Assembly (NCBI GenBank): GCA_016839405.1
Contig: JAEOUJ010000056.1
Span: 1 to 10,035 of the forward strand
From: Candidatus Gerdarchaeota archaeon
GTDB taxonomy: Archaea > Asgardarchaeota > Heimdallarchaeia > JABLTI01
Reading direction: 5' to 3'
DNA: 10,035 nt
The notes under the pieces are model-generated. The model did no database searches, was not told where the DNA came from, and saw only the letters and a list, made by a program, of their open reading frames with translations. A program made the position numbers and the translations under genes. The number at the start of each line of letters is the position of its first letter. Position 1 is the stretch's first letter. This document shows positions 1 through 5,424 of this stretch, piece after piece.

Positions 1-404
1 CATACAATACATTGAGCTTTTGTAAAATTACCATGAATTTCTAGAACATTTTTAGAACCAGCTTTTTGATGCAATCCATCAGCATTTTGAGTAATTATAA
101 CATCACAAAGACCTTTTTTTTCTAATTGAGCAAGAGCTAAATGTCCGGGATTTGGTTTTGCTTTTAGTAATAGTGGAATTTCGTTTTTATATAATGTCCA
201 CAGTTTTTCTGGATTTTTAATCCAAGCATCAATTGTAGCTACTTCCTTGAAATCATATTTTTCCCATAATCCATCTTCATCACGAAATGTAAGTATATTT
301 GATCCTCTAGATATACCTGCACCAGTTAATGCACATGATTTTATATTTTCTTTTACCAATAATTTTCTAACCAATGATACTGCTTTTTCAATTTCATTTT
401 TCAT
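1..404 (-). CDS. Sir2-family NAD-dependent protein deacylase (sirtuin), N-terminal part only
   Basis: The frame starts at an ATG at 404 and is still open at the left edge, so 134 codons of an expected 240-260 are present. Family motifs are clear: the Rossmann NAD-binding GAGIS (residues 28-32), FRDEDGLW (40-47), TQNADGLHQKAGS (105-117) and EIHGN (122-126), whose His124 is the expected catalytic base. The last visible residues, AQC at 130-132, are where the first CxxC of the structural zinc site normally begins. Sirtuins use NAD to remove acyl groups from lysines; in archaea known targets include chromatin proteins and metabolic enzymes. Two motif positions differ from the common form: SNILTFR replaces SGIPxFR, and TQNAD replaces TQNID/TQNVD. 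No clear ribosome binding site precedes the start. The 88-base gap to the polyferredoxin gene upstream leaves co-transcription open. Family assignment is firm; substrate is unknown. Confidence 0.93.
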   Translation of the reverse strand, partial: MKNEIEKAVSLVRKLLVKENIKSCALTGAGISRGSNILTFRDEDGLWEKYDFKEVATIDAWIKNPEKLWTLYKNEIPLLLKAKPNPGHLALAQLEKKGLCDVIITQNADGLHQKAGSKNVLEIHGNFTKAQCIV

Positions 405-492
405 TATTGTCAAAAATAATTATGATACTTCTTTCTAAAATGCTTTCGTCTAAAAATCCTTGAAAAAGAGAAAGAATTTCAAAGATTAATTA

Positions 493-1443
493 TTAACCTT
501 TGAATTTGAAATATATTGCTCCATGAGGACAAGCATCTAAACAAGAACCACAATTAGTACAATTTGCGTCTCTTACTCTTTCATAAGAATAATCCAGAAT
601 TGGTACTTGCATGGCAGATTTTTCACACAGTTCTTCACAACTACCACAGCGAGTGCATCTTGCTGGGTTACGAGCAATACCAATTAAACTAAATTTCGCA
701 GGAAAACCCATTGCATATCCTATTGGACAAACATATTTACAATAAAATCTTGGTATAAAAATACTCAAACCAATAACAGCAATAAGTAATATTATTCTAA
801 AGTAAAACATGAATTTCCAATCACTTGCTGAAAAATCTTCACTTCCGCCAGGGTATTGTTTCCAAAATATCATATAAAAGAACATTACAAATAATGTGGC
901 AGCTGGGTTGAAAGGAGTCCATGGCTGTTGACCAAAATTACCAAATGTATCAGCTACACTATCACCAATTAGTTCTTTATAACCTACAAAACCAGCTACT
1001 AGTAAAATTGCCCAGAAAATTACTGCTCGAATGTCTCGTAATCCTTTATTTAATGGTTTTGAGATTTTTACTTTCTTAACAGGAACTAGTCTTAATAGAT
1101 CTTGGAAAAATCCAAAGGGACAAATCCAACCACATAAGGCTCGTCCGAAAATTCCACCAATTAATAAACATACACCAAAAACAAGGAATGGAACATATCC
1201 TTTTGATATTTCTTGTTGAAATAGATCATAAGCACCTATTATTGTTGTAAAAGGTGCCCCAGCTGGTTGGTTAATTGGTAAGAAACCCATTGTCCATCCA
1301 ACACCAATTAATCCACCATTAATCAATATGAAAGAGATTATTTGAATTAACCATCGTAATAAACGTACCTTTCTGGAATTAATAGCTTCAAGTACACGCA
1401 AACCAAAGGCTTTTACTTTTGAATCTTCAGATCTCGTACCCAT
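493..1443 (-). CDS. Membrane polyferredoxin, NapH/MauN-like (Fer4_5 plus two 4Fe-4S ferredoxin motifs)
   Basis: This is a 316-residue integral membrane electron-transfer protein. About five hydrophobic segments are visible (near residues 31-55, 84-103, 138-157, 182-196 and 212-230). Two cysteine motifs at the membrane boundary, CGWICP (104-109) and CKYVCP (235-240), are the NapH/Fer4_5 signature. The C-terminus is a 2[4Fe-4S] ferredoxin-like domain with Cys 263, 266, 269, 273 and Cys 295, 298, 301, 305; the first set lacks the usual Pro after its last Cys (CEKS). The frame opens at a TTG at 1458, but an ATG at 1443 has a GGAG ribosome binding site nine bases upstream, so I chose 1443. It lies 21 bases after a one-helix membrane peptide gene. 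Family members pass electrons between the quinone pool and a soluble or periplasmic oxidoreductase. No dedicated reductase is next to it, so the partner is unknown. Confidence 0.9.
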   Translation of the reverse strand: MGTRSEDSKVKAFGLRVLEAINSRKVRLLRWLIQIISFILINGGLIGVGWTMGFLPINQPAGAPFTTIIGAYDLFQQEISKGYVPFLVFGVCLLIGGIFGRALCGWICPFGFFQDLLRLVPVKKVKISKPLNKGLRDIRAVIFWAILLVAGFVGYKELIGDSVADTFGNFGQQPWTPFNPAATLFVMFFYMIFWKQYPGGSEDFSASDWKFMFYFRIILLIAVIGLSIFIPRFYCKYVCPIGYAMGFPAKFSLIGIARNPARCTRCGSCEELCEKSAMQVPILDYSYERVRDANCTNCGSCLDACPHGAIYFKFKG

Positions 1444-1464
1444 TTTGGTTGTCTCCAATATTTT

Positions 1465-1653
1465 TTAGACTATTGGTGGTGGAACAGGCATTCCCGCAAC
1501 ATATTGCTTGATAAAGTTTTCAAATGCATCAATAGCTGTTGGAGGGATATTAAAGAATTCAGCAATGTTATCAAACATGCCTAAAACTATCCCAATTACT
1601 AAGGCAATAGCACCAATTGCTAGTATAAGGATAAGTCTTGATCTTGGTTTCAA
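1465..1653 (-). CDS. Small one-helix membrane protein upstream of the polyferredoxin
   Basis: This 62-residue protein starts at TTG (1653). An in-frame TAA two codons upstream rules out a longer form, and GGTG lies a few bases before the start as a plausible ribosome binding site. Basic residues at the N-terminus (KPRSR, 2-6) precede one strong hydrophobic helix at about residues 7-27, followed by a roughly 35-residue tail ending in PVPPP. The positive-inside pattern suggests that the N-terminus is cytoplasmic and the tail outside. It has no cysteine or other cofactor ligand that I recognise. Its stop lies 21 bases from the polyferredoxin start on the same strand, so the two are probably translated from one message. 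It may be an accessory subunit or anchor for that protein, which is an inference from position alone. Confidence 0.68.
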   Translation of the reverse strand: MKPRSRLILILAIGAIALVIGIVLGMFDNIAEFFNIPPTAIDAFENFIKQYVAGMPVPPPIV

Positions 1654-1656
1654 GTT

Positions 1657-1767
1657 TTACACCACAAATATATTTTTAGCTTTTTCAGAACTAGTTGCTT
1701 GTAAAAAATTTGTCTTTAAAATATTTTTCCGTTTGTTTGCGCTATTTAGTTTATCTATGTATTTCAT
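1657..1767 (-). CDS. Possible 36-residue protein overlapping the zinc-ribbon gene stop
   Basis: A short frame starts at ATG 1767, overlapping the TGA stop of the zinc-ribbon gene in an ATGA arrangement, and ends with TAA at 1657, three bases before the next TTG start. The peptide is lysine- and asparagine-rich (begins MKYIDKLNSANKRK) with no recognisable domain. The stop-start overlap and exact fit into the gap between two genes are what translational coupling would produce. Low-complexity AT-rich DNA can also give such a frame by chance. A third possibility is that it is the original C-terminus of the zinc-ribbon protein, separated by a frameshift. I do not recognise it. Confidence 0.35.
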   Translation of the reverse strand: MKYIDKLNSANKRKNILKTNFLQATSSEKAKNIFVV

Positions 1768-1976
1768 ATTTTTGATTCCTTTTTCATTTCATCTTCATTT
1801 TTCATTTTAACTAAAAGATTTGCATGTTGGTGGTTATCTGCATAAATCACTTTTATTGGATCTATACGAAAACTCTTTTCACAACGACTGCACAGCCGTG
1901 TTTTTTGTTTTGTTTTCGCATATGTCCACTTTCCACATCGAGGACAACGAATCACAATAAATTCTTTAAAATCCAC
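1764..1976 (-). CDS. Small zinc-ribbon protein, DUF1922-like
   Basis: This 70-residue protein starts at GTG (1976), with GAGGG about ten bases upstream as ribosome binding site. Two CxxC knuckles, CPRC (11-14) and CSRC (29-32), are separated by 14 residues with basic character and form a zinc ribbon. A helical stretch follows (AxxHQHANLLVKMK-like, about 46-58). The order of zinc ribbon, short strand, then an Asp-containing turn and helix resembles the archaeal DUF1922 family, which has a known fold and unknown function. The last dozen residues are charged and low in complexity. It lies 35 bases downstream of the YjbQ gene on the same strand and is probably co-transcribed. A nucleic-acid or protein-binding role is typical of small ribbons but is not shown here. 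Confidence 0.82.
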   Translation of the reverse strand: MDFKEFIVIRCPRCGKWTYAKTKQKTRLCSRCEKSFRIDPIKVIYADNHQHANLLVKMKNEDEMKKESKI

Positions 1977-2011
1977 AGAAATTATTCCCTCAACTAAAAC
2001 ATTTGTTTTTA

Positions 2012-2431
2012 TTATTTGTCTTTCCCAATTACTGTAACAACTATTTTACGTTCTCGACCTCTAGTATCAAGTTCAATAAAAACTATTTGTTGCCAAGTAC
2101 CTAAAATTAATTTTCCATTAGCTAATGGAACAGATAATTCGGGTGAAAAAATGCTTGCTCTTAGATGACTGTGTGCATTATCATCTTGGAAATCATGATT
2201 ATACCCTATTCCTTTTGGAATAAGCTTCTCAATAAATTCTTTAGTATCATTTACTAAATGAGGTTCAAATTCCATTGTAATTATCGCCCCAGTTGAGCCA
2301 GGATTGAAAATATTAACTAAACCATTTTTCACTTTTGATTCTTTAATTGCATTTCTTATAGGAAGCGTGATATCAATTATTTGGATTTCACCTTCTGTAT
2401 CTAATTCAATTTCTGTAGTGTAAACAATCAT
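2012..2431 (-). CDS. yjbQ: YjbQ/UPF0047 family protein (secondary thiamine-phosphate synthase-type)
   Basis: The 139-residue length equals the usual size of this single-domain family. Signature motifs are present: NPGSTGAI (43-50), a conserved His79 before DDNAHSHLRA (83-92), the VPLANGKL segment (101-108) and GTWQQI (111-116), followed by ELDTRGRER near 119-127. Family members form compact trimers. Some have weak thiamine-phosphate synthase activity, but the physiological role is not settled, so the enzyme name should be read cautiously. The ATG at 2431 is preceded by AAGGG eight bases away. A TATA-like stretch lies about 30 bases upstream of the start (around 2456-2467), which suggests that the zinc-ribbon and membrane electron-transfer genes downstream may begin from this promoter. 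Confidence 0.93.
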   Translation of the reverse strand: MIVYTTEIELDTEGEIQIIDITLPIRNAIKESKVKNGLVNIFNPGSTGAIITMEFEPHLVNDTKEFIEKLIPKGIGYNHDFQDDNAHSHLRASIFSPELSVPLANGKLILGTWQQIVFIELDTRGRERKIVVTVIGKDK

Positions 2432-2507
2432 TAAATTTTCCCTTCTATTAGATTTCTATATTTATTGAATTAAAGTTTTAGTTAAATGTTAGTATAAACT
2501 CATTCTT

Positions 2508-2666
2508 TTAAGGAGTACGCCTTTTACTATCCCACAGCTCTTTCCTTAACAAATCTCTAATTGCTACTCTTATTGCTTCAGATCTACTCGGATAAACACC
2601 TAACCTAACTAAATCATCTAATCCTTCTAGAAATGTTTCTGGTATTTTTACTGAAATAAGATTCAT
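2508..2666 (-). CDS. Ribbon-helix-helix (CopG/Arc-type) DNA-binding protein
   Basis: From the ATG at 2666 this is a 52-residue protein with the whole ribbon-helix-helix fold: an N-terminal strand LISVKIPE (residues 3-10), helix A about 11-23, and the turn plus helix B with the typical [14 protein letters not shown] (27-40). It should bind DNA as a dimer through the paired N-terminal strands. The frame stays open to a TTG at 2777, which would add 37 residues of unrelated basic sequence. The fold begins right after the internal ATG, and an A-rich TATA-like box about 24 bases upstream fits a leaderless transcript from there, so I prefer 2666. An in-frame GTG five codons earlier is another option. 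It lies 76 bases upstream of yjbQ and could regulate that transcript, though no operator is obvious. Confidence 0.85.
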   Translation of the reverse strand: MNLISVKIPETFLEGLDDLVRLGVYPSRSEAIRVAIRDLLRKELWDSKRRTP

Positions 2667-2683
2667 GATTCCATTAAACACCT

Positions 2684-2697
2684 TTTTTATTTTTCCA
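2684..2697 (-). promoter_or_regulatory. TATA-like box for the ribbon-helix-helix gene
   Basis: On the minus strand GGAAAAATAAAAAA lies with its centre about 24 bases upstream of the ATG at 2666. That is the usual distance from box A to the transcription start of a leaderless archaeal message. The GG at its 5' side could act as part of a BRE. The A-rich context makes chance matches common. Confidence 0.4.
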
Positions 2698-2913
2698 TTG
2701 GAATATGACACAAAATTGGTAATACGTTTTTTGGATAAACTAGTACTTAAAACCTTTGGGTATGGCAATGTTACCAAATTTTATATTTATTATCACATTT
2801 GGGGTTGATAAATTTAGAGAAATAGCTTTATTTTGCTAATTTTTTTCTTTATAGATTTATTATCTCATCACAAAAAATTTTAAGTTATTATTCTAGCATA
2901 ATTGCTTAATGAA

Positions 2914-2988
2914 GCCGTTGTGGCCAAGTTCGGTTAAGGCGACAGATTCGTAATCTGTAGATCGAGGGTTCGAATCCCTCCAACGGCT
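2914..2988 (+). tRNA. tRNA-Thr (anticodon CGU)
   Basis: The cloverleaf folds completely. The acceptor stem pairs GCCGTTG (2914-2920) with CAACGGC (2981-2987), and the D stem is GCC/GGC (2923-2925 with 2938-2940). The anticodon stem ACAGA/TCTGT (2942-2946 with 2954-2958) encloses TTCGTAA, giving anticodon CGU at 2949-2951. A five-base variable loop follows, then the T stem GAGGG/CCCTC around TTCGAAT. Discriminator base 73 is U (2988), the form found in archaeal threonine tRNAs. CCA is not encoded and no intron is present. The 75-base gene is preceded by AT-rich DNA with a weak TATA-like element near 2872-2884 and ends 19 bases before the stop of the convergent reductase gene. Confidence 0.97.
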
Positions 2989-3007
2989 CTAGAATTCTCT
3001 TATTATA

Positions 3008-4192
3008 TTAATGCCTTCTCAAGTAATTCCGAGCCATTAATGCAACTGCTGCTCCTTCACCAGCTGCGGAAGCTGCTTGCTGAATTGAACCAGCTCTACA
3101 ATCACCAGCAGCAAATAAGCCAGGAGTTCTTGTCATCATAGTATCTCTTGTAATAATAAAGCCACCTGAATCTGTATCAACTAATTCTTTAACAATTTCA
3201 ACATTTGGTTTTAATCCTATAAAAACGAAGACACCATCTGGATGCATCGTGATTTCTTTATTTTTTTCTTTATCTAAGAAAATTACTCCATTCAACGTTT
3301 TTTTAGGACCTACAAGAAATTCTTTTGCCTCCTTATTTTTTAAGAGAATTATATTATCTTTTTCAGTAATATTTTGTTGTAATATTGCAGAAGCTTTCCA
3401 AGCATTAGAACGACCTACAATGGTTACTTTCGAAGCAAATCTAGCAATAAACATTGATTCTTCAAAAGCTGAATTACCACCACCAATTACAACGACCTCT
3501 TTTCCTTTATAGAAAGGAGCATCACATGTAGAGCAAAAATGAATCTTATAACCCAATAGTTCATCCTCACCGGGAATCCATAATCTTTTATATGTACTAC
3601 CAGTAGCTACAACAACTGCTCTTGCATCAATTTCATCACCAGTAGAAGTCCTAGCAACAAAAACTTCTCCTTCACAAATTACTTCTACTATCTCAGTCGC
3701 ACGAATTATTTCTACATTGAATCTTTCAGCTTGTCTAGCAAACCGTTCAGCTAATTCCATACCAGATATCCCATCAGGAAATCCAGGATAATTATCCAAT
3801 TTATCTGTTACACCAACTTGGCCACCAAGAGCACTTTTTTCAACTAATGCAGTGTCAAATCCTTCTCGAGCAGCATATAAAGCACAAGTTAAACCAGCTG
3901 GACCCCCACCTATAATTAAAATATCATGTAGTTTATGTTTGGGTTTTGAAACTAAATTTAATTTCTTAGCAAGTTCAGCATTAGAAGGTACAACAAGAAA
4001 AGATCCATCGTCAAATTCAATTGTTGGAACCCTTCGTTTTCCATCGTTGATTTTTTCAACAAATTGTGCAGACACTTCATCTAGCTCGATATCTATCCAA
4101 TTATAAGATATTCGATGTTGAGAAAGAAACATTTTAGCTCTTTTGCAATCTGAACACCAAGTTGTTCCAAAGAAATTTTTTATTTGAACCAT
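3008..4192 (-). CDS. Thioredoxin reductase-like flavoprotein with N-terminal glutaredoxin-like domain
   Basis: This 394-residue protein joins two domains. Residues 1-80 form a glutaredoxin/mycoredoxin-like fold with the redox pair CSDC (13-16) after TTW and the cis-proline motif VPT (55-57). Residues 89-394 form a thioredoxin reductase: FAD-binding GGGPAG (95-100), GGQVG (123-127), the redox-active CSTC (220-223), a second Rossmann motif GGGNSAFEE (237-245), and the C-terminal AAGDCRAGSIQQAA FAD signature. The fusion suggests that the reductase domain reduces its own attached redoxin, which then acts on cellular disulfides in the cytoplasm. The HRRxxxR motif that sets NADPH specificity in classical enzymes reads GRSxxxK here (260-266), so the electron donor may not be NADPH. 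The ATG at 4192 agrees with the expected domain start. PadR lies 58 bases upstream on the same strand. The gene is convergent with tRNA-Thr. Confidence 0.93.
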   Translation of the reverse strand: MVQIKNFFGTTWCSDCKRAKMFLSQHRISYNWIDIELDEVSAQFVEKINDGKRRVPTIEFDDGSFLVVPSNAELAKKLNLVSKPKHKLHDILIIGGGPAGLTCALYAAREGFDTALVEKSALGGQVGVTDKLDNYPGFPDGISGMELAERFARQAERFNVEIIRATEIVEVICEGEVFVARTSTGDEIDARAVVVATGSTYKRLWIPGEDELLGYKIHFCSTCDAPFYKGKEVVVIGGGNSAFEESMFIARFASKVTIVGRSNAWKASAILQQNITEKDNIILLKNKEAKEFLVGPKKTLNGVIFLDKEKNKEITMHPDGVFVFIGLKPNVEIVKELVDTDSGGFIITRDTMMTRTPGLFAAGDCRAGSIQQAASAAGEGAAVALMARNYLRRH

Positions 4193-4215
4193 AAATTCAC
4201 ACTAGAAGTTATTTC

Positions 4216-4242
4216 TTATAATTGTTTTTAATTATAAAAAAA
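4216..4242 (-). promoter_or_regulatory. Inverted repeat and T tract between padR-like and reductase genes (terminator and/or promoter)
   Basis: TTATAATT (4216-4223) and AATTATAA (4230-4237) form 8-base arms around a 6-base spacer. On the minus strand a run of seven T (4242 to 4236) follows the PadR stop and runs into the first arm. The T run could end the PadR transcript in the usual archaeal T-tract manner. The TTATAATTA element lies 30-45 bases before the reductase ATG and could be its TATA box. Sequence alone does not separate these roles. Confidence 0.45.
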
Positions 4243-4250
4243 CGCAATTT

Positions 4251-4682
4251 TTAATCAAATTCTTCAATGTAATTTTTCATTGATTTTATTATGTTTTCTT
4301 TTATCTCATTTGCTCTTTTGGCATTAATTTTCGAATAATTTTGAATGAAATATGAATAATAAACCATATAGACTTCCATTTGTTTGTTTAGTTGTGATGT
4401 CATTTTATCAATTACTTCCATACCCTTATCAGTAATAGAATAACCATATGGTTTTAAGCCATGCATTTTTAGAAATCCTCTGACATGAAGATTATGCACT
4501 GCTGGATAGATGGTGCCTTTTTTCTTAGAGGGATCCCAAAATTCTCCAAAAGTTTCATCTAATGCTATTATAATATCAGTTATTTTTATTGGCTCTATAC
4601 CTGATTTAGCAAATTCAATTAAAATCGCAACTTGAATAGGACTAATCTTTTTCGCACCTGAAACAGAATCAAGAATCCACAT
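4251..4682 (-). CDS. PadR-family winged-helix transcriptional regulator
   Basis: The 143-residue protein begins with a winged helix-turn-helix at about residues 12-90. Its hallmark is KKGTIYPAVHNLHVRGFL (54-71), the PadR recognition helix and following turn, and the wing YGYSITDKG follows near 80-90. The C-terminal part (about 90-143) is helical and charged, as expected for the short dimerisation region. It has no cysteine, so it cannot itself be a thiol redox switch despite lying before a thioredoxin reductase gene. The ATG at 4682 has no clear Shine-Dalgarno sequence. A TTTAAATTTT box about 30 bases upstream suggests a leaderless message, and a perfect inverted repeat between that box and the start points to self-repression. 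The inducer is unknown. Confidence 0.87.
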   Translation of the reverse strand: MWILDSVSGAKKISPIQVAILIEFAKSGIEPIKITDIIIALDETFGEFWDPSKKKGTIYPAVHNLHVRGFLKMHGLKPYGYSITDKGMEVIDKMTSQLNKQMEVYMVYYSYFIQNYSKINAKRANEIKENIIKSMKNYIEEFD

Positions 4683-4689
4683 CTTTATC

Positions 4690-4705
4690 AGTAAGAGGTC
4701 TTACT
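4690..4705. promoter_or_regulatory. Candidate PadR operator (7-2-7 inverted repeat)
   Basis: AGTAAGA (4690-4696), GG, and TCTTACT (4699-4705) form a perfect palindrome 8-23 bases before the PadR ATG, immediately downstream of its TATA-like box. Binding there would block transcription initiation. PadR regulators commonly repress their own gene through such dyads. The match to this particular protein is inferred. Confidence 0.6.
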
Positions 4706-4708
4706 TGA

Positions 4709-4720
4709 AAAATTTAAATG
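4709..4720 (-). promoter_or_regulatory. TATA-like box for the PadR gene
   Basis: On the minus strand ATTTAAATTTTT lies about 30 bases before the ATG at 4682, a normal box A position for a transcript starting at or near the start codon. It directly adjoins the 7-2-7 inverted repeat. Confidence 0.45.
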
Positions 4721-4807
4721 TTTCTCATAAAAATTAGAAAATAATCATAAAATTGTAAGTTGAGAAAATGTAAAATACTAAAAAGAATAACAATATCTTG
4801 ATTCAAA

Positions 4808-5356
4808 ATGAGTCCTAAAGAAAAAAACACTAACATTTCAATTGAAACAATTAAAATTCCGACTGATAGTACCAAAGGTACACCAAAAAAAGATGATAAT
4901 GTTTGTGCTCTTTGGGTATTTCAAAATTGCGCAGGTGAGAAAGAAAAGAAGCTTCGTCGGATAGTTTCACTTGTTCGAAAACGAAATTCAATTGATTGGT
5001 TACCAGTTACAACAGATGGAAAAATATGTATAATTACTTACCTTGGTATTTTCAACAATCTCATAAAACTTCGATCAAGTGTTTTTGGTTTAGGCATGGA
5101 ATCTTTTAGTTTTAGTCCGAATCAATTTTGGGTAATTCCACCACAAGACATGTCACAATTTATGTCATTTTATCAAGCAATTCAATCGGATCTACAAGCT
5201 AGAGAAAAACGCCTTTTACAACAACGAGAAAGAGAAATTAAAACAAGAGCTGTGGATGTTACAGCAAGTGATTTCGGTGAAGCTGAAGCGATAGATTTAA
5301 CTGAAAAAGACATAGATGACTTAAGGAAAGAATTAGAAGCAATTAGTTCATTATAA
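4808..5356 (+). CDS. Uncharacterised 182-residue protein with C-terminal coiled coil
   Basis: I do not recognise this protein. Residues 1-30 are polar and Lys/Thr/Ser-rich, probably disordered. Residues 31-115 alternate hydrophobic strands and helices and look like a compact globular domain (VCALWVFQNC at 32-41, KICIITYLGIF near 72-82, FWVIPP near 106-111). Residues 120-182 are rich in Glu, Lys, Arg and Gln without proline and look like a long helix or coiled coil ending in an acidic stretch. There is no signal peptide or membrane segment. The ATG at 4808 has no Shine-Dalgarno sequence; a TAAAATA box about 33 bases upstream suggests a near-leaderless message. It is divergent from PadR across 125 bases, so the PadR operator could affect it, and it is convergent with the thermosome gene. 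Confidence 0.8.
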   Translation: MSPKEKNTNISIETIKIPTDSTKGTPKKDDNVCALWVFQNCAGEKEKKLRRIVSLVRKRNSIDWLPVTTDGKICIITYLGIFNNLIKLRSSVFGLGMESFSFSPNQFWVIPPQDMSQFMSFYQAIQSDLQAREKRLLQQREREIKTRAVDVTASDFGEAEAIDLTEKDIDDLRKELEAISSL

Positions 5357-5372
5357 AATAATATTATTTTTT
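5355..5372 (+). terminator. Terminator of the 182-residue protein gene
   Basis: A perfect 16-base palindrome AAAATAATATTATTTT (5355-5370) begins inside the TAA stop and ends in a run of six T (5367-5372). The stem is all A-T and weak, but the T tract is itself the main archaeal termination signal. Confidence 0.5.
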
Positions 5373-5382
5373 AAATTTGAAG

Positions 5383-5413
5383 AAAAAACAGATAAGAGAC
5401 CATTTAAGGTCTC
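5383..5413 (-). terminator. Terminator of the thermosome gene
   Basis: Read on the minus strand, GAGACC and GGTCTC (5413-5408 and 5401-5396) form a 6-base G-C-containing stem with a 6-base loop. TTATCTG and then six T (5388-5383) follow. It starts 12 bases after the thermosome stop, a typical position for a transcript end. Confidence 0.6.
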
Positions 5414-5424
5414 ATGAAGAAATT

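Noticed and set aside
1444..1458. TTG start five codons upstream for the polyferredoxin
   Set aside because: The GGAG ribosome binding site overlaps this TTG and is correctly spaced for the ATG at 1443 instead.
1508..1810. Plus-strand frame of 100 codons across the small membrane and zinc-ribbon genes
   Set aside because: It is antisense to supported genes, and its hydrophobic C-terminus comes from the T-rich reverse complement of lysine-rich coding DNA.
2667..2777. N-terminal extension of the ribbon-helix-helix protein from the TTG at 2777
   Set aside because: The added residues do not belong to the fold, the TTG is weak, and the family normally begins one or two residues before the first strand.
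2778..2913. Coding gene in the AT-rich gap before the tRNA
   Set aside because: There is no frame of useful length or codon-like composition; the stretch holds only promoter-like AT-rich DNA.
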